From Herpetosiphonaceae bacterium (GTDB taxonomy: Bacteria > Chloroflexota > Chloroflexia > Chloroflexales > Kallotenuaceae), in NCBI GenBank assembly GCA_013821605.1, contig JACDGP010000006.1, positions 1-64,000 of the forward strand: a DNA stretch of 64,000 bases, in the 5' to 3' direction. Positions 30,723-40,271 of the stretch are shown here, one piece after another. Under the pieces are notes generated by a model. It did not search any database, had not been told where the DNA came from, and saw nothing but the letters and a program-made list of their open reading frames with translations. Positions within the stretch are counted from its first letter, which is position 1. The number at the start of each line of letters is the position of its first letter. The translations under genes were made by a program, and so were the position numbers.

Positions 30723-31514
30723 TTGACTACTTTTGAGGTAAGCATGCCCTATCTGATGGATCAAGCCGCACTGGACGAGTTGAACGCGGCGTCGTCACAT
30801 CTAGATGACTGCTGTGTTCGACTCGGCGAGTACCCCCACCATCTGTATCGCGATGGCGTTAAGTATGTTGTGGTCCGCGCCTTGTATACCTGTTTGAACG
30901 AGGCCAAAGCGCGCGAGGATACTTCTGCGCTCACTCATCTACACATGCACGAAACCGATCTACGGCGTTTGGTAGCCGACGAACAAAGCCGTGGCACCTT
31001 CAACGGGCGCATCGTGGGTCGCTCGACAGCCATCATGACTGCTGAGCAGGAGCAGCCTGTAACAGTTCCGCGCTGGTCACCATCCCTGCCTACGACCTGG
31101 ACGGAAACTAATCTTAACCGCTCGTTTCTGATCGACATGTTATTGCGTGCACTCTATAACCGCAGTCGTGCGACTGGCCAGGAATTGTCGACCCATCTGG
31201 GCGTCTTTTATGCTGTTATCAGTCCGTTGTTGGATGAATTACGCGCGGTCGAGCAACTGGATATTGCCGGGCAGCGCGGCTTCGGGGATATTAATTACGA
31301 ATATGTGCTGACACCGCGCGGCGTACAAGCCGTCAACGATGCCCTTCAGAAAACGAGTTATGCTGGCGTATGCCCGGTGCCGCTTGCAGATTATGTTGCA
31401 GCCTGTAAGCATCAAACGATCAAGCAGGTCGTCGTAACCCGCCTGAACATTCGGCGCGCCTTCGGCGATTTGATTATTTCCGAGCCGGTGCTCAATGAGG
31501 TCGGGCCGCCGTGA
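30723..31514 (+). CDS. N-terminal (winged-helix-like) part of an AAA ATPase, split from 31511-32365
   Basis: SFLIDMLLRALYNRSRATGQELSTHLGVFYAVISPLLDELRAVEQLDI; ends ISEPVLNEVGPP* directly before VNSASSVFLFGYPGNGKT. Confidence 0.7.
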   Translation: MTTFEVSMPYLMDQAALDELNAASSHLDDCCVRLGEYPHHLYRDGVKYVVVRALYTCLNEAKAREDTSALTHLHMHETDLRRLVADEQSRGTFNGRIVGRSTAIMTAEQEQPVTVPRWSPSLPTTWTETNLNRSFLIDMLLRALYNRSRATGQELSTHLGVFYAVISPLLDELRAVEQLDIAGQRGFGDINYEYVLTPRGVQAVNDALQKTSYAGVCPVPLADYVAACKHQTIKQVVVTRLNIRRAFGDLIISEPVLNEVGPP

Positions 31515-32365
31515 ACTCGGCCTCCTCGGTCTTTTTGTTCGGCTACCCCGGCAACGGTAAAACGTCGATTGCCGAACGAATCACGCGTTTAATGGGCGAT
31601 GCAATCTATATACCTCATGCTGTGGAAGCCGATGGGCAGATCATTAAACTGTACGATCCGATTGTACACACGGCGGTGGACGAGCTGGGAGCGTATGGCG
31701 TGCCCGCCTACGATACGCGCTGGATCAAGATAAAGCGACCGGTTGTGATCACTGGCGGTGAGCTAACGCTGCCCATGCTCGATCTCACCTATAACCCGGT
31801 CTCGAAGTTCTACGAAGCGCCTTTCCAGATGAAGGCCAATGGTGGCATTTTTTTGATCGATGACTTTGGGCGGCAGCAATGCCGGCCCATCGACTTGCTC
31901 AACCGCTGGATCGTGCCGCTCGAAAAGCGTTTTGACTACCTCACGACGGTTACTGGCAAAAAACTTGAGATACCGTTCGACCAACTCATTATTTTCTCCT
32001 CCAACCTCGATCCGCAGGACTTGGCCGATGAAGCATTCTTGCGCCGTATCAAATACAAAATCAATGTCAAGGATCCAGATGAAGCTCAGTGGCGTGAGAT
32101 TTGGCGTCTGGTGTGTAAAGGCCGGCAGATCCCCTACGATGATAGCGGCCTTGATTATCTGCTCGAGAAGTGGTACGTGCCGCATGATCGACCGTTGCGC
32201 ATGTGCCACCCCCGCGATATTCTGGACCAAATGGTGAGCATGGCCAAATACGTCATGGAAGATGTCTCGCTGGGCAACCCTGACCTGATCGATGCTGCCT
32301 GCCGGACCTATTTCATTACCGGCCCGAAGCAGAACTTTGGTGCGCAGGTTCGCTTGCGCGACTAG
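31511..32365 (+). CDS. AAA+ ATPase domain protein
   Basis: VFLFGYPGNGKTSIAERI Walker A; GGIFLIDDFGRQQ Walker B; IIFSSNLDPQDLADEAFLRRIKYKI sensor region. Confidence 0.85.
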   Translation: MNSASSVFLFGYPGNGKTSIAERITRLMGDAIYIPHAVEADGQIIKLYDPIVHTAVDELGAYGVPAYDTRWIKIKRPVVITGGELTLPMLDLTYNPVSKFYEAPFQMKANGGIFLIDDFGRQQCRPIDLLNRWIVPLEKRFDYLTTVTGKKLEIPFDQLIIFSSNLDPQDLADEAFLRRIKYKINVKDPDEAQWREIWRLVCKGRQIPYDDSGLDYLLEKWYVPHDRPLRMCHPRDILDQMVSMAKYVMEDVSLGNPDLIDAACRTYFITGPKQNFGAQVRLRD

Positions 32366-32522
32366 CGGCTTCAGCCTCCTATCACCTACCCGTAATTTGG
32401 CTCACGTCGTTGTTTGGCGTGAGCTTTGCTAGATCCTGGTAAACTATACCCGGTTGCCTCCCCGGGAGATAGCAGCTGCAGCGTTATTGGATTTGTAGAT
32501 ACTTTACACCGATAAGGATCAT

Positions 32523-35501
32523 ATGGCTTCTCAACCATCGAACGGTCGCCAGCCTGGACCAGCGTTGCGACCCACGCGAGGGCGCTCCGCACGCGTAGCT
32601 CCACGTCTCCTACGTAAGCTAGGCGGGCGCGGCGTACCGGTGCAGCGGAATGGTCTACGACTTTTCTTAATCCTGGCTGGGCTCTTCTGCTTATTTGTTC
32701 CCACGGTTGCGTTGGGGGCAGGTGCTGTGTATTACACCAACACCGCACAATTGCTCAGCACCCGGCTCGACAAGCTTAAAACCTATCGTCCTTTTCAACC
32801 ATCACGCCTCTACGACCGCACCGGCCAGTTGCTGTACGAGTTCGTCTATCAGGGTCGCCGCGATCCGGTGTCATTGAACCAAATTTCGCCATTGCTACGG
32901 AATGCCACGATCTCGATTGAAAATAAAACGTTTTATGAGGACCCCGGAGTTGACTTTGTCGGCATTGCGAAGGCTGCCTACCGTACGATCTTAAAGCAAG
33001 AAGCAAGCGGTGCGTCTACCATTACGCAGCAGCTGATCAAGCTGGTGATTTTGGAAGACGAAGAGCGGAGCCAGGACAAAGTTGCTCAGCGCAAGCTCAC
33101 CGAGATCATTCTCGCGCAGCAGCTGACCAAACAATATTCCAAAGACCAAATCTTGGAGCTTTATCTCAATGAGATCAACTATGGCAATCAGAGCTATGGT
33201 ATCCAGGCCGCTGCTCAGGGCTACTTTCACAAAAATGCCAGTGCGTTGACCCTCAACGAGGCTTCCCTGCTGGCCGGCTTGCCCCAATCCCCGACCACCT
33301 ATAACCCCATTCAATATGTGAATGCTCAATATGTGCTGCCGAGCGTGACGTTGCCGCCGCGGGTCTGGCTGAATGATAACTATACGTTGCCGTATGGCAC
33401 CTTAGCCCCACGTCTGCGTCAGGTTGCCGTGTTGCGCCAGATGGTCCTGAATGGGGCGGTCACCAAGGTTTCAGAAGAGCAGGCGCGCCGGGCCGTCGCC
33501 CAGGACCTCCAATTCGTGCGCCAGCAGGCCCCACTCAAAGCCCCACACTTTGTCTTCTACGTTAAACAGCAGCTTGAAGACGACCCGGTGCTGAACAAGC
33601 TGCTGAGCACCGAAGGTGGCCTCCGTATTACGACCACGCTTGATCTGCGCGTCCAAACGATTGCCGAGGAAGAAGCAGCGCGCCGCATCAAGGAGTTGAA
33701 CGATGCCAAGCGCAATATTCATAATGCTGCGGTCGTCGCGTTGCAACCGGGCACTGGTCAATTGCTGGCGATGGTTGGCTCGATCGATTATAACGGCTCC
33801 GTCACTACGACAACGCCCGGCGAACATGGCAATGTGTTGGACGGCAATGTTAACGTCACGGTTGCGCAACGCCAGCCGGGCTCGGCTCTGAAACCCTTTA
33901 CCTATTTATCTGCGTTGGAGCAAGGCAAGCTTAATGCCGGCTCTGTCCTATGGGATGTTGAGACCCGCTTCCCAATTAAGCTGGGCGCGACCGACAAGAA
34001 CATCGACAGTAAAGACTTCTGGTACGGCCCAAAAAACTTTGATCAGCGCTGGCATGGGCCGATCCGCATGCGTGACGCCCTCGCAAACTCGCTGAACATG
34101 CCCGCCGTCCTGGCACTCAAAGCAGCCGGTGTGGGTCCGACCATCGATCTGCTCCATGCTGCCGGTATCGGTCCCAAGAGCCTCGGTGAGTCACCCGATC
34201 ACTATGGTCTGGCGCTCACTCTGGGTGGCGGTGAGGTGACGCCGCTCGATCTAACCACAGCCTATAACACGCTTGCCAACGGTGGCATGTATATTCCTAC
34301 GACGCCGATCCTCCATATCACTGATCGAGATGGCAAAGAACTGGCTTTCAGCGGACTACCTCAGCCGAAGCGTGTCGTTGACGAAAAGTATGTCGCTATC
34401 ATCCGTGACTTCATGGGTGATAATGATGCCCGTATACCGTTGTTCGGCAAAGACAACGCCCTTCATCTGAGTCGTCCTTCCCACGCAAAAACTGGTACTA
34501 CTGAGGACTTTCGCGATGCCTGGGCCCTGGGCTATACACCCTACGTGACCGTGGGCGTGTGGACCGGCAACAACAATAATGAAAAGACGGCCGAGGTCGA
34601 GAGCGTGACGGGCGGTGGTGTGATCTGGAACCGCATCATGGAACGCTTATTTGCTGATCCTGCTCTCGACAAGCTGTTGCGCGGTCCCAATCTCGAAAAG
34701 TCGCTCGACTTTCTCCAACCGAGCGAAGTTGGCGATGTGAAGCGTGACATTTGTCCACTTGGTGGGCGCTTCGGGCAGCGTGATAACGAATGGTTTGTGC
34801 TGGGTGATAATGGTCAGGTGACGACCGGTAAAAATGACTGTGATCTGTATAAAACGATCAAGGCAGTACGTGACCCGAATGGTGGCTTTTGTTTGCCACT
34901 CAAGGGCATTGATTATGGCGACCGGCTGGTGACCTATAAGGTCTGGAATTTGCCGAGCTCCCAGGATGATGCCAAGATCATCAGTGGTAAATATGATGGT
35001 GGTCAGGCGAAAGTAGCCGCCGGGATCGCTCCTACAGATGCGTGCTCGGCTGACGTAGCGAGTGCGCCTTATCGCCCGACCTCATCATCGTTTGGCACGC
35101 CACCTTATTCTGGCACCTCCGATCAGTCTGGGTTGTTTCAACCTACCCCCGTGCCACCGCGTTCCGTTGGTCAGGGCAATGGCGCAAATCCGCCTACGAA
35201 CCCTCGGCCTGTCGTGCAACCGACAACGCCGCCGGTCGTCCAGCCCGTAGCACCACCGACGGCTCCCCCCGCTCCGCGTGGACCGCAGATGCCCGGTCTA
35301 GTCGGCTTTGGCGAAAATCAAGCCAAGGCTAAGCTCGCAGCCCTTGGTGTTCCCAACATCGTGGTGGATTATCAGGGACGTGACCGCCTTGGTCCGATCT
35401 ACGACAAATTCCCGGCCTATGCCGTGGTAAGTACGTCGCCGGGCCCCGGGGCTCCCCTTGATCCGGGTACAACCGTCGTTTTGGGTGTTCGTGCACCCTA
35501 A
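32523..35501 (+). CDS. Class A penicillin-binding protein (PBP1A) with C-terminal PASTA-like domain
   Basis: GT51 ENKTFYEDPGVDFVGIAKAAYR, QEASGASTITQQLIKL; transpeptidase PGSALKPFTY, AKTGTTEDFRDAWALGYTP; MPGLVGFGENQAKAKLAALGV. Confidence 0.94.
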   Translation: MASQPSNGRQPGPALRPTRGRSARVAPRLLRKLGGRGVPVQRNGLRLFLILAGLFCLFVPTVALGAGAVYYTNTAQLLSTRLDKLKTYRPFQPSRLYDRTGQLLYEFVYQGRRDPVSLNQISPLLRNATISIENKTFYEDPGVDFVGIAKAAYRTILKQEASGASTITQQLIKLVILEDEERSQDKVAQRKLTEIILAQQLTKQYSKDQILELYLNEINYGNQSYGIQAAAQGYFHKNASALTLNEASLLAGLPQSPTTYNPIQYVNAQYVLPSVTLPPRVWLNDNYTLPYGTLAPRLRQVAVLRQMVLNGAVTKVSEEQARRAVAQDLQFVRQQAPLKAPHFVFYVKQQLEDDPVLNKLLSTEGGLRITTTLDLRVQTIAEEEAARRIKELNDAKRNIHNAAVVALQPGTGQLLAMVGSIDYNGSVTTTTPGEHGNVLDGNVNVTVAQRQPGSALKPFTYLSALEQGKLNAGSVLWDVETRFPIKLGATDKNIDSKDFWYGPKNFDQRWHGPIRMRDALANSLNMPAVLALKAAGVGPTIDLLHAAGIGPKSLGESPDHYGLALTLGGGEVTPLDLTTAYNTLANGGMYIPTTPILHITDRDGKELAFSGLPQPKRVVDEKYVAIIRDFMGDNDARIPLFGKDNALHLSRPSHAKTGTTEDFRDAWALGYTPYVTVGVWTGNNNNEKTAEVESVTGGGVIWNRIMERLFADPALDKLLRGPNLEKSLDFLQPSEVGDVKRDICPLGGRFGQRDNEWFVLGDNGQVTTGKNDCDLYKTIKAVRDPNGGFCLPLKGIDYGDRLVTYKVWNLPSSQDDAKIISGKYDGGQAKVAAGIAPTDACSADVASAPYRPTSSSFGTPPYSGTSDQSGLFQPTPVPPRSVGQGNGANPPTNPRPVVQPTTPPVVQPVAPPTAPPAPRGPQMPGLVGFGENQAKAKLAALGVPNIVVDYQGRDRLGPIYDKFPAYAVVSTSPGPGAPLDPGTTVVLGVRAP

Positions 35502-35507
35502 ATGGCC

Positions 35508-35536
35508 TTGACAAGCGTGATTCCACCCCGTATAGT
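35508..35536 (+). promoter_or_regulatory. Predicted sigma-70 promoter for topA (TTGACA-17-TATAGT)
   Basis: -35 at 35508-35513, -10 at 35531-35536. Confidence 0.7.
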
Positions 35537-35542
35537 GCTTGA

Positions 35543-35567
35543 GCGGCGCACGTTGGACGTGCGCCGC
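35543..35567 (+). other. 11-bp perfect hairpin at predicted 5' end of topA mRNA
   Basis: GCGGCGCACGT-TGG-ACGTGCGCCGC. Confidence 0.7.
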
Positions 35568-35599
35568 ATCTATACCTCGGTGGGTTTTAGGGGAAGTAC

Positions 35600-38278
35600 A
35601 TGCCAGACAAACTCGTAATCGTTGAGTCGCCGGCGAAGGCGAAAACGATTCAAAAATATTTAGGTCCCGGCTATCAGGTCACAGCCTCGATGGGCCATGT
35701 CCGTGATCTGCCCAAGTCCCAACTCGGCGTCGATCTCGATAACGACTTCGCTCCGGCCTACGAAGTTACACCCGATAAAGCCAAGATCGTGCGCGAGCTT
35801 CAAGCGGCGATTCGCGGTGCTTCCGCCGTCTATCTAGCTACTGACCCCGACCGTGAGGGCGAAGCGATCGCTTGGCATATCACTGAAGCAACCCGCATTC
35901 CGCGCAGTAAACCGGTCTATCGCGTCGAGTTCAACGAGATTACCAAGGGCGCAGTTCAGGCTGCGGTCGCCCATCCACGCGAGATCGACCGTCATTTGGT
36001 TGATGCTCAGCAAGCCCGCCGCGTGCTTGATCGCTTGGTTGGCTACCGTCTGTCGCCGCTCTTGTGGGACAAAGTCAAGCGCGGGTTATCGGCCGGTCGC
36101 GTACAGTCGGTCGCCGTGCGGCTGGTCGTTGAACGTGATCGTGAGATTACCGCTTTTAAGCCACAGGAGTACTGGACGATTGAGGCCGATCTCTTGCCGG
36201 CGTCCGATGCCAAACCTCAAAAGTTTCGAGCGGTGCTGATCGAACGAGCCGGCAAAAAGCTCGATAAGTTCGCACTGCCGACCAAGGCGGCTGCCGATGC
36301 GATTCTCGTCGATCTTGATGGGGCCAGCTACCGCGTCACGACAATTACGCGCAAAGACAAGCGGCGCACTGCCGCGCCGCCTTTTACGACCTCGACCATG
36401 GCTCAGGAAGCCTCGCGCAAGCTGGGCTATAGCCCCAAGCGCACTGCGCAGATCGCGCAAGGACTCTACGAAGGGATTGACATTGGTGGCGGCGAAGGTC
36501 CAACCGGCCTCATTACCTATATGCGTACCGATTCGCTGAATGTTGCCAAAGAAGCCCAGGACGAGGCCCGCGACTTCGTGGCGGAGCACTATGGCCCCGC
36601 TTATGTGCCCGGCAAGCCGAATATCTATAAAACCAAGTCCAAAGGCGCCCAAGAAGCCCACGAGGCGATCCGCCCAACTAGTGTGCGGCGCACGCCCGAA
36701 GCCCTTCGCCGCTACCTGAATGCCGAGCAGTTCCGCCTGTATGATCTCATCTGGAAGCGTTTCGTTGCCTCGCAAATGGCCGCCGCCATCTTCGATAGCA
36801 CAACGGTCGATATCGCTGCCGGTCGCCAACTGCCCGCACATGGTGCTGGGCCCTATACCTTTCGCGCAACCGGCAGTGTGCTCAAGTTTCCTGGCTTTCT
36901 CGCTGTGTATCACGTTGGCTTAGACGAAGGCGAAGAAGACGAGGATCAAGAAGCGCTCCTGCCACCGCTCCGTGAAGACCAACTGTTGCGTTTGGTGGAA
37001 TTATTGAGTGCTCAGCATTGGACGCAGCCACCGCCCCGCTACACCGAAGCGAGTCTGGTCAAAGAACTCGAACGATTAGGTATCGGTCGACCTTCGACCT
37101 ATGCGGCCACGATTTCGACCATCACCTCGCGTGATTATGCGCAGGTGACGGATAAAAAATTGGTGCCGACTACGCTTGGTATGGTGGTGAACGATCTATT
37201 AGTTGCACACTTTCCAACGATTGTCGATTACAACTTCACAGCGCAAATGGAGCAAGAGCTAGACGACATTGCCGAGGGTGAGCGCGCCTGGGTGCCGGTC
37301 GTCAGAAGCTTTTTTGAGCCTTTCGAACGCACCTTAGCCACGGCGAAGGACGAAATGCGCGGCGTCAAAGGTGAGGTCATTACAACTGATATTCCGTGTC
37401 CAACCTGTGGTGCTCCCTTGGCGATCAAATGGGGCAAGCGCGGCGAATTCCTAGCCTGCTCACGCCATCCTGACTGCTCTTTTACCGGTGATCTTGCCCG
37501 CGACGATGAGGGTACGATCCGTCTGGTAGCTCAGCCCCAATTGGCCGAAGTTGAGCAAATCTGCGAAAAATGTGGCAGGCCTATGGCGCTGAAGAAGAGT
37601 CGCTTTGGCATGTTCCTGGCGTGTACCGGTTATCCCGAATGTAAACACACCGTCAACCTCCAAAAGGCGAGCGATGGCTCGTTAGTTTCTGCTACGCCCA
37701 CTGTTACTGATCACGCCTGTGATAAATGTGGCAAGCCCATGGTTCAGAAAAAGGGGCGCTATGGTATGTTCTTGGGCTGTTCGGGCTATCCCGAATGCAA
37801 CAACATTGTCAACCTTGATCGCTCAGGACAACCGAAAGCTCCCCCGCAAATTACCGCTGAACTATGCCCAGCCTGTGGTAAGCACATGGCGATCAAGCAA
37901 GGGCGCTATGGTCCTTTCCTAAGTTGCACGGGCTATCCTACTTGTCGCACCCTAGCAAAATTGCCGGTCGATGGTTCGCTCCCACGGTTACTCTCGGCCG
38001 ACGAAGTTGCTGCCTTGCCGCCGGAGCCAAAGCCACTCCGCGCCCCCGCTAAACGTCCAAAGCGCACCGCAGCGGCAGAGACCAAGCCGCAACGAACGGC
38101 GGCGAAGTCCTCTACCACAACACGCGCCCCGGCCAAAAAGGCCACCCGAACAACGTCCGGCAGTAAGCCCTCTACGGCCCCCGTTGCAAAAAAACGGACC
38201 AAGCTGGAACCGGCCGTGGTGGCAGCAACAGCAAGTGGAGTAACGCGACGCCCGCGCGCGGCGAAGCAGCCGGCCTAG
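35600..38278 (+). CDS. topA: DNA topoisomerase I, four C4 zinc ribbons and a basic tail
   Basis: KLVIVESPAKAKTIQKYLG; YATDPDREGEAIAWH equivalent; ITYMRTDSLNVA; four CxxC...C zinc motifs. Confidence 0.96.
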   Translation: MPDKLVIVESPAKAKTIQKYLGPGYQVTASMGHVRDLPKSQLGVDLDNDFAPAYEVTPDKAKIVRELQAAIRGASAVYLATDPDREGEAIAWHITEATRIPRSKPVYRVEFNEITKGAVQAAVAHPREIDRHLVDAQQARRVLDRLVGYRLSPLLWDKVKRGLSAGRVQSVAVRLVVERDREITAFKPQEYWTIEADLLPASDAKPQKFRAVLIERAGKKLDKFALPTKAAADAILVDLDGASYRVTTITRKDKRRTAAPPFTTSTMAQEASRKLGYSPKRTAQIAQGLYEGIDIGGGEGPTGLITYMRTDSLNVAKEAQDEARDFVAEHYGPAYVPGKPNIYKTKSKGAQEAHEAIRPTSVRRTPEALRRYLNAEQFRLYDLIWKRFVASQMAAAIFDSTTVDIAAGRQLPAHGAGPYTFRATGSVLKFPGFLAVYHVGLDEGEEDEDQEALLPPLREDQLLRLVELLSAQHWTQPPPRYTEASLVKELERLGIGRPSTYAATISTITSRDYAQVTDKKLVPTTLGMVVNDLLVAHFPTIVDYNFTAQMEQELDDIAEGERAWVPVVRSFFEPFERTLATAKDEMRGVKGEVITTDIPCPTCGAPLAIKWGKRGEFLACSRHPDCSFTGDLARDDEGTIRLVAQPQLAEVEQICEKCGRPMALKKSRFGMFLACTGYPECKHTVNLQKASDGSLVSATPTVTDHACDKCGKPMVQKKGRYGMFLGCSGYPECNNIVNLDRSGQPKAPPQITAELCPACGKHMAIKQGRYGPFLSCTGYPTCRTLAKLPVDGSLPRLLSADEVAALPPEPKPLRAPAKRPKRTAAAETKPQRTAAKSSTTTRAPAKKATRTTSGSKPSTAPVAKKRTKLEPAVVAATASGVTRRPRAAKQPA

Positions 38279-38332
38279 GAACCCATAATTATTGACAGGT
38301 TGTGGACATAATCTTTACGGCAAGGAAGGCGT

Positions 38333-39790
38333 ATGGCTGACGTGACAACCCCGGAATGGGTCAAGCATGCTGTCTTTTATCAAATCTTCCCTGATCGCTT
38401 CGCGAAAAGTGCAACCTTGACCAAGCCGCACAACCTAGAGCCATGGGATAGCGACCCAACCACCTATGGCTACAAAGGCGGCGACTTGCTGGGTGTTGTC
38501 GAGCATCTCGACTATCTTCAGGAACTTGGTGTGACGGCCCTGTATTTCAACCCGATCTTTCAGTCGGCCTCGAATCATCGCTACCACACCCACGACTACT
38601 TGCAAGTTGATCCACTGTTGGGCGGCAATACGGCCTTTGCTACCTTGCTTGGAGAGTGTAAGCGCCGCAACCTGCGAATTGTGCTCGACGGCGTCTTTAA
38701 TCATGCCAGTCGCGGCTTTTTCCAGTTCAACGATATCCTTGAGAACGGCGCTGCCTCGCCCTGGCTCGACTGGTTCTTCTTCGATGCCCACCCGGCCAAC
38801 GCCTATGATCACAACCGGCCACCCGGCTATAAAGCGTGGGTCGGCCTCCATGCTTTGCCCAAATTCAACACTGACAACCCACAGGTGCGCGAGTTCTTGA
38901 TGCAGGTCGGTGAGCACTGGGTTCGCCAGGGCATCGATGGCTGGCGCTTGGATGTTGCGGAGGAGATCATAACGCTAGGTTTCTGGCAAGAGTTTCGGCA
39001 GCGGATCAAGGCGATCAATCCCGAAGCCTATATCGTCGCGGAAATTTGGCACGAGAGCCAACAATGGCTGCAGGGCGATCAATTCGATGCGGTAATGAAC
39101 TATCCGCTGACCGAAGCGTTGATCTCGTTCGCGATCGGCCACCGCTTGCAGCAGGAACAAATTGGCGACCGTGGCTATTTCCCGCAGCCGGGGATCAGTG
39201 GCAGCACGTTCGCTGATAAACTTGATCGGTTACTCAGCCTGTATCCCTGGCCGATCCAGCTGGCGCAGTTGAACTTGCTCGACTCGCATGACACGGCGCG
39301 CTTCCTGACGCTGGCCGGCGGTGATCTGGCGAGCATGGAATTGGCTACGTTGCTCTTGTTTACCCTTCCGGGCGCGCCAAGCATCTACTACGGCGATGAG
39401 ATTGGTCTCACCGGCGGGCGGACCGACGCGGCGGCTCGCACGACCTTTCCATGGGAGCATCCCGAACGCTGGAATCAGGCGTTGCTCGCCTTTTACAAAC
39501 AAATGATCGCGCTCCGGCAGTCCCAATCGGCCTTACAGACTGGCACCTATCAGCGCGTATATGCCGACGACGCTGTCTATGCTTTCGCCCGCACCCTCGG
39601 AGACATGACACTGCTGATTGCAGTCAACGTCGGTGATCAAACGCATCGCGTTCAGCTACCGCTGGCACATCTGATAGTCGAGGCGATGCTCGGTACTCTC
39701 TTATACGGGTCTTGTGAAGATGTTGTTGTGGACGGCAGTACTTTAACGCTAACGTTGAGTGCCAGGAGCGGTGTAGTACTGGGTCCCTGA
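38333..39790 (+). CDS. GH13 alpha-glucosidase / neopullulanase-like
   Basis: VFYQIFPDRFAK; DGVFNHASRG; GWRLDVAEEI; ETIM-like IVAEIWHES; NLLDSHDTARFL. Confidence 0.92.
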   Translation: MADVTTPEWVKHAVFYQIFPDRFAKSATLTKPHNLEPWDSDPTTYGYKGGDLLGVVEHLDYLQELGVTALYFNPIFQSASNHRYHTHDYLQVDPLLGGNTAFATLLGECKRRNLRIVLDGVFNHASRGFFQFNDILENGAASPWLDWFFFDAHPANAYDHNRPPGYKAWVGLHALPKFNTDNPQVREFLMQVGEHWVRQGIDGWRLDVAEEIITLGFWQEFRQRIKAINPEAYIVAEIWHESQQWLQGDQFDAVMNYPLTEALISFAIGHRLQQEQIGDRGYFPQPGISGSTFADKLDRLLSLYPWPIQLAQLNLLDSHDTARFLTLAGGDLASMELATLLLFTLPGAPSIYYGDEIGLTGGRTDAAARTTFPWEHPERWNQALLAFYKQMIALRQSQSALQTGTYQRVYADDAVYAFARTLGDMTLLIAVNVGDQTHRVQLPLAHLIVEAMLGTLLYGSCEDVVVDGSTLTLTLSARSGVVLGP

Positions 39791-39835
39791 TGTTTACGGT
39801 GAACAAGACAAGAGCACGACATAATCCTTGGTTTT

Positions 39836-39864
39836 TTGCGGTGAAGCATACTTTGCCGTATAAT
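39836..39864 (+). promoter_or_regulatory. Predicted sigma-70 promoter for rpsU (TTGCGG-17-TATAAT)
   Basis: -35 at 39836-39841, -10 at 39859-39864. Confidence 0.65.
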
Positions 39865-39961
39865 ACCGCCAGCATCGGCAGCGGCTGATGCACTCTGTGG
39901 TCGAGGGGGTGAATGGACAGCGGAGCGGATTATCGATAGATGACCGCATCCTCGCCAACAT

Positions 39962-40159
39962 ATGAAAGTCGATCGACGTGAGGGCGAATCCGTAGAGCAG
40001 CTTATTCGACGCTTCAACAAAGGCGTCGTTTCTGAACGGATCACCAAAACATTTCGCGAAAAAATGCATTTTGTGAGCAAGGGCGAACAGCGCAAAGAAA
40101 AGCGCCGTCGTGCCGAACGTAACCGGCGGAAACGTGAGCGTATGGTTCCACGCTTCTAG
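39962..40159 (+). CDS. rpsU: 30S ribosomal protein S21
   Basis: MKVDRREGESVEQLIRRFNKGV...RKEKRRRAERNRRKRER. Confidence 0.92.
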   Translation: MKVDRREGESVEQLIRRFNKGVVSERITKTFREKMHFVSKGEQRKEKRRRAERNRRKRERMVPRF

Positions 40160-40177
40160 CCCAATCAGTACACGTGT

Positions 40178-40213
40178 GTAACGGGGGTGACGCGGAGCGT
40201 TCGCCCCCGTTAC
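40178..40213 (+). terminator. Strong inverted repeat between rpsU and prfA, possible terminator or processing hairpin
   Basis: GTAACGGGGG ... CCCCCGTTAC, 10-bp stem, no adjacent long U tract. Confidence 0.5.
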
Positions 40214-40271
40214 CTGTTCAACGAGCCTTTTTGCTCGTTACCCAGAGAAATAATGCTCCTACGAGGTTCCG

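Noticed and set aside
31500-31520. Programmed -1 frameshift at the split AAA ATPase
   Set aside because: No X_XXY_YYZ slippery heptamer or obvious downstream pseudoknot; a 1-nt deletion or error explains it more simply.
36086-36913. 275-aa minus-strand ORF inside topA
   Set aside because: Fully antisense to a confident topA coding region; composition-driven shadow ORF. The same applies to 4943-5680, 1585-2109, 24737-25261 and 42285-42947.
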